A stretch of 64,000 nt of DNA from Chitinivibrionia bacterium (lineage in GTDB: Bacteria; Fibrobacterota; Chitinivibrionia; Chitinivibrionales; Chitinivibrionaceae), in NCBI GenBank assembly GCA_009779925.1, contig WRAZ01000001.1:186001-250000 (forward strand), in the 5' to 3' direction. Of the stretch, positions 33,330-40,904 are shown in pieces. Made by a program: the position numbers and the translations under genes. The first letter of the stretch is position 1, and every line of letters begins with the position of its first letter. The notes under the pieces are model-generated. The model saw nothing but the letters and a program-made list of their open reading frames with translations. It did no database searches and was not told the origin of the DNA.

Positions 33330-34826
33330 TTACAAACTTTCCGCTAAGTCTTTCGCAAAAACGGCAAGCGAATTGTCGCGCGCGCCGCATATTAAAATAG
33401 TTTCGTTTTCTTTTACTTCTTTTTTCAGTATTTCAGTTAATTTTTCGCGATTTTCGACAAAAACAAAGCGGTTTTTATCGCCTAATTCGTCGGCGAGTTT
33501 GTCGCTGTCTGTGCTTGTATCAGCTGTTCCGCCTGCATAAAATGTGGGAAGCAAATACAGTTTGTCATTTTCGCCGATATATTCGGAAAACATTGTTTTT
33601 AAGTCGTCGAACATAAATTTAAGCGGTCCAAAACCGTGCGGCTGAAACACCACCGAAAGCGGCGTTTTCCGCATCTTGGCGGCTGATATTGCCGCCGATA
33701 TTTTGTCGGGATTGTGCGCATAATCGTCAATTACGAGTATGTTTTTTGAAGCAGGGTATTTGTCAAATCTTCTGGCAATTCCACTGTAAGTCGCAAGCGC
33801 TTCGGCGATAGTTTTTTCGTCAATTCCCAATTCTTTGCAAACAGCAAGCGCCGCAAGTGCGTTTTTTATGGTATGTTCCCCCGTAAAATTTAGCACAAAT
33901 GTTGTGTTTTGCGTAGGGGCGAAACATTTTTCGCCCGTACTTGCACCATCTCCGTAGGGGTGGGTTTTAAACCCACCCTTACCGCAATCGCAATATGTAA
34001 ACGTCGAAGAATTCTCAGCGCAACTGTATCTTATCGGAAAATAATCCGCTTCTCGCGAAAATCCGAATGTTTTACCGTTAAAATCTGTAAAATGCTCGTC
34101 ATCTTTATTGAAAATCGTTAGTTTTGATTGAGCGGAAGCGGTTTTCAGCAAATCTACAACTTCGCCGACTTCTTTGTGGTCGCGGGAAATATTCAGCAAA
34201 ACCGAAATTTCGGGGAAATATCGCACAACCGTTCCGTCGCTTTCGTCGGCTTCAATCACCAAAAATTCACCGTCGCCTCTGAACGCGTTGCCTAATGTAG
34301 GGGCGTATTGCATACGCCCATTGGCAGCGGTTTTTGGGCGTATGCAATACGCCCCTACAGTTGTTCCTCGCAGAGAGTGTAGGTTTGCGCCACCGATAAA
34401 CGACGGTTTTTTACCCGCAAAGTCCAAAATGTGAAAAATCATTGCCGAGACCGAGCTTTTTCCGCTCGTTCCCGTAATCGAAATTGTGCGGTGTTTTTTT
34501 ACAATCGCCGCCAAAACTTCGCTTCTGTGAAGAATCGGGATATTCAGTTCGTTTGCTTTTTTTATGTCGGGATTATCGTTTTCTATTGCCGTCGAAACTA
34601 CAAGCGCTTGAGTTTTAGGTGAAATTCCACTTCCGTCTTGCAAGAACAGCGAAATTCCCTGTGATTTCAGTATGATTTCGTCTTCGCTGTTGCCATTCAC
34701 AGACCTGTCGCTTCCGCTGATTACGCAGTCTTTTACCAAGTATTGGGCAATCGCGCTCATTCCTATGCCCAAAATTCCGACGAAATGAAAGGAATTTATC
34801 TCTTTTTCGTCAATAAATAAAGACAT
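33330..34826 (-). CDS. murC: UDP-N-acetylmuramate--L-alanine ligase with two in-frame repeat insertions
   Basis: MurC adds L-alanine to UDP-MurNAc in peptidoglycan synthesis. The protein of about 498 residues has the ATP loop GTSGKSS, the metal-binding EADESDG, GEHTIKNALAALAV and the ligase C-terminal domain (VIDDYAHNPDKI). Palindromic repeats are inserted in frame at two places: residues about 157-177 (VGAYCIRP...GRMQYAPT) and about 282-305 (GKGGFKTHPYGDGAS). Both fall in surface loops, the first right before the EADESD region. Without them the length would be normal. The ATG at 34826 is preferred to a GTG at 34832, and it overlaps the end of the L,D-transpeptidase gene by 17 bases. Confidence 0.92.
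   Translation of the reverse strand: MSLFIDEKEINSFHFVGILGIGMSAIAQYLVKDCVISGSDRSVNGNSEDEIILKSQGISLFLQDGSGISPKTQALVVSTAIENDNPDIKKANELNIPILHRSEVLAAIVKKHRTISITGTSGKSSVSAMIFHILDFAGKKPSFIGGANLHSLRGTTVGAYCIRPKTAANGRMQYAPTLGNAFRGDGEFLVIEADESDGTVVRYFPEISVLLNISRDHKEVGEVVDLLKTASAQSKLTIFNKDDEHFTDFNGKTFGFSREADYFPIRYSCAENSSTFTYCDCGKGGFKTHPYGDGASTGEKCFAPTQNTTFVLNFTGEHTIKNALAALAVCKELGIDEKTIAEALATYSGIARRFDKYPASKNILVIDDYAHNPDKISAAISAAKMRKTPLSVVFQPHGFGPLKFMFDDLKTMFSEYIGENDKLYLLPTFYAGGTADTSTDSDKLADELGDKNRFVFVENREKLTEILKKEVKENETILICGARDNSLAVFAKDLAESL
33913..33982. repeat. two palindromic repeats inside murC (central domain)
   Basis: Two small palindromes lie side by side: GTAGGGGCGAAA...TTTCGCCC at 33913-33940 and GTAGGGGTGGGTTT.AAACCCACCCTTAC at 33954-33982. 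They belong to the GTAGGGGC family that is otherwise intergenic here, and they are read through in the murC frame. Confidence 0.8.
34297..34358. repeat. 62-bp nested palindrome inside murC
   Basis: GTAGGGGCGTATTGCATACG at the left is mirrored by CGTATGCAATACGCCCCTAC at the right, around a short spacer. Each arm is also its own hairpin (GGGCGTAT..ATACGCCC). Because the element is palindromic, both strands encode the same peptide type (YCIRP...GRMQYAPT). Confidence 0.85.
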
Positions 34827-35271
34827 AATCACCCGCTTTCATTAAATCAAAAAGTTTTATTACATCTTCGTTTTTCATTACGATACAGCCGTGCGAAAAA
34901 TGACTTTTGCCGACCTCGTTTTCTTTGTCCGTGCCGTGAATATATACGTATCGCGATTGCGTGTTTTCGTTGTGTTTTTCGAGCCCCGAAAGCCATAAAA
35001 TTCTGCTTGTGATTGCATTTTCTTTGTATATGTCGCCGCTTTTCCAGACCTCGCCTGTTTGTTTGCGGGACTTGAATACCGCGCCGATTTCGGCTCCTTT
35101 GCCGATTTTTTTGTGAATTTCAAACATTCCGCGCGGGGTTTTATTGGAGCCGCTCTTTTCGCCTCGTCCTTTTTTTGCGCAAGATATAGGGAAAGCAAAC
35201 TTTTCGCCGTTCTTAAGCAAAACCAACGAAAAATCATCGAAAGAAATTGTTGCTAAGTTTTTATTTTTCAT
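34810..35271 (-). CDS. L,D-transpeptidase-like (YkuD domain) protein
   Basis: A 153-residue YkuD-fold protein. It has the PrGmFeI region (NKTPRGMFEIHKK), then YIHGTDKENEVGKSHFSHGCIVMKNEDV, which holds the catalytic His and the SHGC cysteine of L,D-transpeptidases, enzymes that crosslink or remodel peptidoglycan. No signal peptide or membrane segment is visible, which is unusual for an enzyme that should act outside the cytoplasm. It is followed by murC with a 17-base overlap and starts just after the SRP RNA gene. Confidence 0.8.
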   Translation of the reverse strand: MKNKNLATISFDDFSLVLLKNGEKFAFPISCAKKGRGEKSGSNKTPRGMFEIHKKIGKGAEIGAVFKSRKQTGEVWKSGDIYKENAITSRILWLSGLEKHNENTQSRYVYIHGTDKENEVGKSHFSHGCIVMKNEDVIKLFDLMKAGDYVFIY

Positions 35272-35295
35272 AAATTTATAATTTTCCTAAAAAAG

Positions 35296-35393
35296 AGCTG
35301 AGTTATCCGCGGCACACCAAATACATTGCTTACCGTTGCTTCCTTCCGAATCTGGCGGGGTTCACAAGATTCAATTGCGCGGGACCCAACTCT
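35296..35393 (-). ncRNA. ffs: signal recognition particle RNA (4.5S-like)
   Basis: On the minus strand the transcript begins AGAGTTGGGTCCCGCG and ends CCGCGGATAACTCAGCTC, which pair to form the long SRP hairpin. The apical part contains the SRP-54-binding signature GGAAGGAAGCAACGG. A T run follows the 3' end. It lies 5 bases after the tRNA-Ser gene on the same strand, so both likely come from one precursor. Confidence 0.9.
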
Positions 35394-35398
35394 AAAAG

Positions 35399-35489
35399 TG
35401 GCGGAGAGAAAGGGATTCGAACCCTTGGTACAGTTGCCCATACACACACTTTCCAGGCGTGCTCCTTCGACCAACTCGGACATCTCTCC
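35399..35489 (-). tRNA. tRNA-Ser (anticodon GGA)
   Basis: A 91-base class II tRNA with the long variable arm typical of serine. The acceptor stem pairs GGAGAGA with TCTCTCC, the anticodon loop is CTGGAAA, and the T-arm has GGTTCGAATCC. CCA is encoded. It is followed at once by the SRP RNA gene. Confidence 0.96.
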
Positions 35490-35497
35490 AAAAATCG

Positions 35498-35517
35498 TGG
35501 GTAAAATACTATTTGGG
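35498..35517 (-). promoter_or_regulatory. promoter element for tRNA-Ser and SRP RNA
   Basis: Reads GCCCAAATAGTATTTTACCC on the minus strand. It ends 9 bases before the tRNA 5' end, the spacing expected of a -10 element, and so is the best evidence that the recurring motif is a core promoter. Confidence 0.65.
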
Positions 35518-35570
35518 CGACGGTCGCCAGCCATTTTTTTTAATTTTGTCGAAAAATGATGTTTGGCAAT

Positions 35571-35602
35571 AAAAAAAGAGCGAGAAATTCCCACTCTTTT
35601 TT
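35571..35602 (-). terminator. intrinsic terminator downstream of serA
   Basis: On the minus strand AAAAAAGAG and a partly paired extension fold back on CTCTTTTTTT. It lies about 75 bases after the serA stop, beyond a palindromic repeat. Confidence 0.7.
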
Positions 35603-35637
35603 AACTTAAATTATCTGTTTTTCGATTTGTGATTTTT

Positions 35638-35666
35638 GTAAGGGCAGGTTTGAAACCTGCCCCTAC
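35638..35666. repeat. GTAGGGGC-family palindromic repeat
   Basis: GTAAGGGCAGGTTT followed by GAAACCTGCCCCTAC, a 29-base palindrome between the serA stop and its terminator. It is one copy of the family listed in the findings. Confidence 0.85.
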
Positions 35667-35677
35667 GGCGATAGGCT

Positions 35678-36844
35678 TTAAATCACTCTGACCGCAATAA
35701 CTCCGTCGATTGCCGAAATTTTTGCTACAATATCGTCGCCGACTTTGGAATTGGTGTCGATAATGTTGTATGCAATACCGTCGCGGTTTTTGTTTACCAT
35801 TTCGCAGATATTTATTCCCGCCGCGGCAAGCGTGGTCGAAATTTGTCCGACCATATTCGGAACGTCTTTGTTTGCTATGGTAATACGCGTGTTTGCAGGG
35901 TTTCTGTCAACCGAAACTGCTGGGAAATTTACGGAATTTTTGATGTTTCCGTTTTCCAAGTAGTCGCGAAGTTGATTTGCCGCCATAATTGCGCAGTTGT
36001 CTTCCGACTCCTCTGTGGAAGCGCCGATGTGAGGAAGCGGAATTACGTTTTTGTAGGTAATCACTTCTTCGTCGGGGAAATCGGTGACGTATTTTGCCAC
36101 TTTTCCGCTTTCGAGCGCCGCTTTCATATCCTTGTTTACAACAAGTCCGCCGCGCGCCATATTTATAATTTTTACGCCGTCTTTGCAAAGCGACAATTTT
36201 TCGGCGTTAAACATTCCTTTTGTTTCGTTTATGAAAGGAATATGAAGCGAAATAAAATCAGATTCGCGCAAAAGTGTTTCGAGCGCGTTCGCTCTTTTAA
36301 CGTTGGACGACAAATTCCAAGCCGCTTCCACCGAGATGTAAGGGTCGTAGCCGATAACGTTCATTCCCAAGTTAGCGGCGGCATTTGCCGTTAAAACGCC
36401 GATTGCGCCAAGTCCGATTACGCCCAAAGTTTTGCCTTGAATTTCGTAGCCGCCGAAGTTTGCTTTTTCTTTTTCCACGATATTCGGCACTTCTTCGCCT
36501 TTGCCGTTAAGGGTATGCACCCAGTTTACGCCGCCGACAATGTCGCGCGAGGCAATGAGCATTCCCGCAATACAAAGTTCTTTAACGCCGTTTGCGTTTG
36601 CTCCCGGAGTATTGAAAACCACAATTCCCTTTTCCGTGCATTTTTCGATTGGAATATTGTTTACACCCGCGCCCGCGCGAGCCACCGCTTTAAGCGATTT
36701 CGGCATTTCCATATCGTGCATTTTGAAGCTTCTCAGAATTATTCCGTCGGGATTTGCCATTTCGCCCGCAACCTCGTAGTTTTCGCGAGGGAGTTTTTCA
36801 AGACCAATTGTTGAAATCTTGTTCAACGTTTGAATTTTATACAT
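35678..36844 (-). CDS. serA: D-3-phosphoglycerate dehydrogenase
   Basis: SerA oxidises 3-phosphoglycerate with NAD as the first step of serine synthesis. The protein of about 388 residues has the NAD motif GLGAIG, the catalytic HIGAST region and MARGGLVV, and a C-terminal ACT domain (KDVPNMVGQISTTLAAAGINICEM). The start MYKIQTLN at 36844 follows AAGGGC; the longer frame to 36877 is unlikely. It lies behind rex and serC, separated from serC by a repeat-rich 135-base gap. Confidence 0.93.
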   Translation of the reverse strand: MYKIQTLNKISTIGLEKLPRENYEVAGEMANPDGIILRSFKMHDMEMPKSLKAVARAGAGVNNIPIEKCTEKGIVVFNTPGANANGVKELCIAGMLIASRDIVGGVNWVHTLNGKGEEVPNIVEKEKANFGGYEIQGKTLGVIGLGAIGVLTANAAANLGMNVIGYDPYISVEAAWNLSSNVKRANALETLLRESDFISLHIPFINETKGMFNAEKLSLCKDGVKIINMARGGLVVNKDMKAALESGKVAKYVTDFPDEEVITYKNVIPLPHIGASTEESEDNCAIMAANQLRDYLENGNIKNSVNFPAVSVDRNPANTRITIANKDVPNMVGQISTTLAAAGINICEMVNKNRDGIAYNIIDTNSKVGDDIVAKISAIDGVIAVRVI

Positions 36845-36890
36845 TTTTCTAGCCCTTTCTTTCGGTGTTTTCTTCACCTGTTTATTTTAT

Positions 36891-36970
36891 GTAGGGTGCG
36901 GGTTTCAAACCCGCCCAACTATTCCCATTTACGTTGCCTTTATTTGGGCAGGTTTGAAACCTGCCCCTAC
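36891..36970. repeat. paired palindromic repeats between serC and serA
   Basis: Two GTAGGGGC-family palindromes: GTAGGGTGCGGGTTT.AAACCCGCCC at 36891-36916 and GGGCAGGTTTGAAACCTGCC plus CCTAC ending at 36970, about 30 bases apart. The outer ends are inverted (GTAGGG...CCCTAC), the same nested design as the copy in murC. Confidence 0.85.
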
Positions 36971-36979
36971 AGATACAAA

Positions 36980-38074
36980 TTATGCGTTTTCTTTCTCGAA
37001 TTTTTCGAGGAAATTAACGAGTGTTTTTACGCCGTCCAAATCAATTGCGTTGTAAATCGACGCGCGCAATCCGCCTACGCTTCTGTGTCCTTTAAGGTTA
37101 ATCATTCCCGCCGCAGTCGCCGCTTTTACGCATTTGTCGTCCAATTCTTCGTTTCCTGTTATAAACGGAACGTTCATCAAAGAACGGTCTTGCGGGCGAA
37201 CGGTCGCCTTAAACATCTTGGAGTTGTCCAAGAAACCGTAAAGCAAGTCGGCTTTTGCAACGTTGCGCTTTTTCATTTCGTCCAAACCGCCCAATCCGAG
37301 CAAATATTCAAAAACCAATCCCGCTATATATATGGAATAGGTTGGGGGCGTGTTATACATAGAGTCGTTTTCGGCGCAAATGTCGTATCTGAGCATTGTC
37401 GGGGTCATCTTTTTCGCTTTTTCTTTGCTCAATTCAAGCAAATCTTTGCGGATAATAACGATAACAAGCCCTGCAGGTCCGATATTTTTCTGCGCGCCAG
37501 CATAAATTACGCCGTATTTCGACACGTCAACAGGCTCGCTCAAAATACTCGACGACATATCGGTTATAAGCGGCACGTTTCCGACTTCGGGCAAGTTTGT
37601 CCACTTTGTTCCGTAAATTGTGTTGTTGCAAGTGAAATGAAAATACGCCGCTTCGGGATTAAATTTGCTCTTGTCCAAATCGGGAATGTGGTTGTAAATT
37701 TCCGCCTTGGAACTCGCTACAACGTTAACGTCGCAATATTTTTTCGCCTCTTTTATCGCTTTGTCCGACCACGCGCCCGTGTCAGCGTAATCCGCCGCGG
37801 TTTTGTCGCCCAAAAGGTTAAGCGGAACAGCCGCAAATTGTGTGGAAGCGCCGCCCTGCATATACAAAATGTCGTAATTTTCGGGGATAGCCATAAGTTT
37901 GCGCAAATCGTCTTTTGATTTGTGAAGAATGCCCTCAAACGCCTTGGAACGGTGGCTCATCTCCATAACCGAAGTGCCTGTGTTGCCGTAATCCGTCATC
38001 TCTTTTGCCGCTCTTTCGAGAACTGCAAGCGGCAACTGCGCCGGTCCCGCCGAAAAATTCAATACTCTTGCCAT
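36980..38074 (-). CDS. serC: phosphoserine aminotransferase
   Basis: SerC is a PLP enzyme that converts 3-phosphohydroxypyruvate to phosphoserine, the step after SerA. The 364-residue protein begins NFSAGPAQLPLAVLE, carries the PLP lysine in YAGAQKNIGPAG and ends with GLRASIYNAIDLDGV. AAAGGAG precedes the ATG. It starts 33 bases after rex. Confidence 0.95.
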   Translation of the reverse strand: MARVLNFSAGPAQLPLAVLERAAKEMTDYGNTGTSVMEMSHRSKAFEGILHKSKDDLRKLMAIPENYDILYMQGGASTQFAAVPLNLLGDKTAADYADTGAWSDKAIKEAKKYCDVNVVASSKAEIYNHIPDLDKSKFNPEAAYFHFTCNNTIYGTKWTNLPEVGNVPLITDMSSSILSEPVDVSKYGVIYAGAQKNIGPAGLVIVIIRKDLLELSKEKAKKMTPTMLRYDICAENDSMYNTPPTYSIYIAGLVFEYLLGLGGLDEMKKRNVAKADLLYGFLDNSKMFKATVRPQDRSLMNVPFITGNEELDDKCVKAATAAGMINLKGHRSVGGLRASIYNAIDLDGVKTLVNFLEKFEKENA

Positions 38075-38107
38075 TGTAAAACTCCTTTCAAAAGTTTTAT
38101 GTTTGTT

Positions 38108-38755
38108 TTATTGTTGTTTATTGCTTAATTCGAGTTCGTCAAGCCCCATCATAGCCGACAAAATCGTGCTTTCCAAAACCAAATCTATATTGCGGATATG
38201 GATTTTTTCGCTCGTTAAAAAAGTAGGCGTAAAGTTCAAAATCGACTTAACCCCGCCCGTCTCAAGCCGCTCAAAACAGGTCTTTGCCGATTCGGGCGAC
38301 GATGTCAAAAACGCGATTTCTATGCCTTTTTGCTTAACAATTTCGCTGATTTCGAGCGACGGGAAAAGCGGAATTGCAGATTTTGTCGTGTCAATTTTGT
38401 TTGTAGAGTCAAATCCCGCTACGATTTCTATGTCCGCCGACAAGAATTTTTCGTATTCCATAATGGCAGTGCCGACTTTTCCAAGCCCGATAACCGCCGC
38501 TTTCCGTTTTTTAAGCCCAAGCTTTTCAGCGATAAGCGCTCGCAATTCTTTAACCGAATACCCTTTTCCGAGCTGTCCTATACCTTCCAGAAAATTGATG
38601 TCTTTGCGAACCGTATGCGACGGAACGCCGATAATCTCGCCTATTCTGGTTGATGAAACGTGCGATATGCACACACCATTGTCGCCGTTGAGCATTATTT
38701 GTTCAAGCAAATTATGTATAACACAAAGCCGTTCAATAGTCGCTTTCGGTATCAT
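38108..38755 (-). CDS. rex: redox-sensing transcriptional repressor Rex
   Basis: Rex binds DNA until the NADH/NAD ratio rises. The 215-residue protein has an N-terminal winged helix (about residues 5-75; RIGEIIGVPSHTVRKDINFLEGIG) and a Rossmann domain with GLGKVG at residues 90-95, then IEIAFLTSSPESA and SILNFTPTFL, typical of Rex. Its own upstream region holds palindromes like Rex operators, suggesting autoregulation. It lies at the head of rex-serC-serA. Confidence 0.92.
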   Translation of the reverse strand: MIPKATIERLCVIHNLLEQIMLNGDNGVCISHVSSTRIGEIIGVPSHTVRKDINFLEGIGQLGKGYSVKELRALIAEKLGLKKRKAAVIGLGKVGTAIMEYEKFLSADIEIVAGFDSTNKIDTTKSAIPLFPSLEISEIVKQKGIEIAFLTSSPESAKTCFERLETGGVKSILNFTPTFLTSEKIHIRNIDLVLESTILSAMMGLDELELSNKQQ

Positions 38756-38768
38756 CCCTCACCTTTCA

Positions 38769-38827
38769 TGTGTTTTTTTTCACACTCTTTCGCAGTGAAA
38801 TTTACTGCGCGAGCATTTTTTTTCACA
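38769..38827 (-). promoter_or_regulatory. cluster of Rex-operator-like palindromes before rex
   Basis: TGTGTTTTTTTTCACA at 38769-38784 has the 16-base size and TGTG/CACA arms of the Rex consensus TGTGAAAWWTTTCACA. CGCAGTGAAATTTACTGCG at 38791-38809 is a near-perfect palindrome with the same GTGAAATTT core. A third half site, TTTTTCACA, ends at 38827. All lie between the promoter element and the rex start. Confidence 0.6.
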
Positions 38828-38848
38828 GAATATAATATTTGCGAAATT
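38825..38848 (-). promoter_or_regulatory. promoter-like element for rex
   Basis: Reads CGCAAATATTATATTCTG on the minus strand, with TATTAT as probable -10. The Rex-like palindromes begin right at its downstream edge. Confidence 0.5.
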
Positions 38849-38954
38849 AAAGTGGGGAAATTTTGTATAAATTGCTGAAATTTTGTAAATTTTTCCTGAA
38901 ATGCGCACTCGGCAATTCGCGGATATTATATTTATTATGTAATAAGGAGAATTT

Positions 38955-39920
38955 ATGAGAATATTTCAGAATGTAAAATTTGAAACTCCGCCTACACTTA
39001 TTGCTTCGTGGCCCGGGATGGGAAACGTGGGACTTATCGCAACCAACTATTTAAGAAGCAAAATGGGCGCGCAGCCAATCGCCGAAATTGATATGGCGCC
39101 GTATTTTATACCCGACGCGATTATGGTGCGCAACGGAATTGCCGAACTTCCGAGATTGCCGACCTCCCGAATTTATTACTGCCAGCGTCCCGATTTGCTT
39201 ATTTTTGAGTCGGACGCGCAGATAATGGGGAAAGAAGGGCTTGCCATAACAAAATCGCTTATGAGATTTGCCGCGGACGTCGGCGTAGGGCGCGCTTACA
39301 CAACCGCGGCGCTTCCGCAGAATATTTCGCACAAAACCGCCGCGCATATTTACGGCGCATTCACAAGCAATGATCTTTTGGCGGAATTTCAGTCGTTAGG
39401 CGTGCAATCTATGACCGAGGGATATATCGCAGGGCTTAACGGCGTGCTTTTGGGGATTGCCAAGTCGCACTCAATAGAGGCGGGTTGCCTTTTGGGAACA
39501 ATTCCGCTTTTTGCGACGAACTTAAATTACCCGAAAACTTCGCTGAAGATTATAGAATTGGTGGAAGATTTACTGAATATAGACATCGACAAAACCGAAA
39601 TCAACGAAAGTATTTCGATAACCGACAGTCAATTCAGCGCAATCGAAGAGCGAATTCGTCAATTTTCGGGCTCAATCTTCGGGAATTTGGAGCAAATGTC
39701 GGGGCTTCCTTTTAATCCTGCGGGGGACGGTTTGTGGGGAGTTCAATCGGACGGCGCGCCAAACACAGACACTATTCCGCAGACGATTATGGAGAAAATA
39801 GAGCGTATGTTTCAGGATGCGCAGGGAGACCGCGGTAAGGCGAATTCTCTAAAAAAAGAGCTGGACAGATGGAACATATTCGAACTCTACGAAGACAGGT
39901 TTTTACAGTTGTTTAAATAA
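38955..39920 (+). CDS. PAC2-family protein
   Basis: A 321-residue protein. Residues about 1-215 match the PAC2 fold (PPTLIASWPGMGNVGLIATNYL, RIYYCQRPDLLIFESDAQI, GRAYTTAALP, NGVLLGIAKSHSIEAGCLLGTIPL), found in archaeal and actinobacterial relatives of proteasome assembly chaperones. The last 100 residues are a charged helical extension. Bacteria with this protein often lack a proteasome, and its role there is unknown. AAGGAG precedes the ATG. It diverges from rex. Confidence 0.78.
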   Translation: MRIFQNVKFETPPTLIASWPGMGNVGLIATNYLRSKMGAQPIAEIDMAPYFIPDAIMVRNGIAELPRLPTSRIYYCQRPDLLIFESDAQIMGKEGLAITKSLMRFAADVGVGRAYTTAALPQNISHKTAAHIYGAFTSNDLLAEFQSLGVQSMTEGYIAGLNGVLLGIAKSHSIEAGCLLGTIPLFATNLNYPKTSLKIIELVEDLLNIDIDKTEINESISITDSQFSAIEERIRQFSGSIFGNLEQMSGLPFNPAGDGLWGVQSDGAPNTDTIPQTIMEKIERMFQDAQGDRGKANSLKKELDRWNIFELYEDRFLQLFK

Positions 39921-39947
39921 ATAATAAGAGTGCAAATAAATAAAATA

Positions 39948-40013
39948 GGGCGAATAATCATTCGCCCAAATATCGTCGCCATCTGTAGGGGCGGGTTTCA
40001 AACCCGCCCTTAC
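39948..40013. repeat. two palindromic repeats after the PAC2 gene
   Basis: GGGCGAAT AATC ATTCGCCC at 39948-39967 is a perfect hairpin, followed 17 bases later by GTAGGGGCGGGTTT.AAACCCGCCCTTAC at 39985-40013. The pair may also act as a terminator for the convergent genes on either side. Confidence 0.8.
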
Positions 40014-40027
40014 GCTGATTTCGCAAA

Positions 40028-40726
40028 TTATTTACCGCCGAAAGCTACTCTGAGACCGAGAGACCAGCCCAAAGCTTCGTTAGTTTCAAAATTACCGCCA
40101 AAGCCTAAAGAAAGTCGAAGGATTCTGACGTCAATACCTGCGCCTATTCCCCAGCCGTAGTCGCCCGAACTGTTTCCTGTAAATTCAGCGCCGACAAAAG
40201 CGGGACCGACAGACGGAACTACTCCCAAGCCATAAATGAAATTACCGGAAGTTTCGCCAAGGTTCATTACGTCAAAACCGATATTTGCGTTAAACATCAT
40301 AATAGAAAGAATTGCGCGCCCGTCAAGTTCAAAACCTCTGTCTTTGTCTGCGCGTCTGCTACTTGTAAAGTTCCACGGCATATTCAATTCAAGCGCCAAT
40401 AAGTCGGAAATAATCCCGAGTTTTGCGTGAAGCTCCATCGGTTTAAACCATATTTTGTCGTCGTCGTCGGTAGGAATACCCCAACCCAAGACAGAAAGTC
40501 CGACCTCTAATCTGTCGTTTATGCCGTAATAAGCGGCAATATTAGACAAACTTAACACCACGTCTCCGGGACCGCCGAGATGAGACATCCCAAATCTTGC
40601 GTCAACAGCGATTGAACCGCCTTTGAGCGTTTGCGCGTCTTGCGTTTGAAACGGATGTCTGGTGCCGCCCGCTTGCGTTGCGCATACAATCCCTGCAAAT
40701 AATAATGCAAAAATAATCTTTTTCAT
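40028..40726 (-). CDS. outer-membrane beta-barrel protein, paralog A
   Basis: A 232-residue exported protein: signal peptide MKKIIFALLFAGIVCATQAG, then alternating hydrophobic strands (IAVDARFGM, LEVGLSVLGWG, LGLRVAFGG) as in a small beta-barrel. The end SLGFGGNFETNEALGWSLGL is nearly identical to that of the next gene, so the two are paralogs from a duplication. No named family is recognised. It has its own promoter-like element upstream and may be a transporter-like or structural porin. Confidence 0.7.
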   Translation of the reverse strand: MKKIIFALLFAGIVCATQAGGTRHPFQTQDAQTLKGGSIAVDARFGMSHLGGPGDVVLSLSNIAAYYGINDRLEVGLSVLGWGIPTDDDDKIWFKPMELHAKLGIISDLLALELNMPWNFTSSRRADKDRGFELDGRAILSIMMFNANIGFDVMNLGETSGNFIYGLGVVPSVGPAFVGAEFTGNSSGDYGWGIGAGIDVRILRLSLGFGGNFETNEALGWSLGLRVAFGGK

Positions 40727-40778
40727 AAAAACCTTTCACTGAGCAACCTCAGATTTTGAGTAATAATTAAATAATTGC

Positions 40779-40799
40779 GCGGAAAATATTATTTGCCGC
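40779..40799 (-). promoter_or_regulatory. promoter-like element for beta-barrel paralog A
   Basis: Reads GCGGCAAATAATATTTTCCGC on the minus strand, an 8-base inverted arrangement around the AT core, about 55 bases before the start. Confidence 0.55.
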
Positions 40800-40842
40800 A
40801 AGTAAAGTGTGTAAGAATGTTGAAAATATTGCTTCTTAAAAC

Positions 40843-40879
40843 AAAAAAGAGAGGCGTTTTCACACCTCTCTTTTTATTT
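40843..40879 (-). terminator. intrinsic terminator after beta-barrel paralog B
   Basis: AAAAAGAGAGG pairs with CCTCTCTTTTT around a ten-base loop, 26 bases beyond the stop of the 40.9-41.6 kb gene. Confidence 0.85.
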
Positions 40880-40904
40880 TTACTGTCTGAAATATTATCT
40901 TAGA

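Noticed and set aside
36830-37918. A 362-residue plus-strand open frame opposite serC
   Set aside because: serC is certain on the other strand; this frame has no start signal and no recognisable domain.
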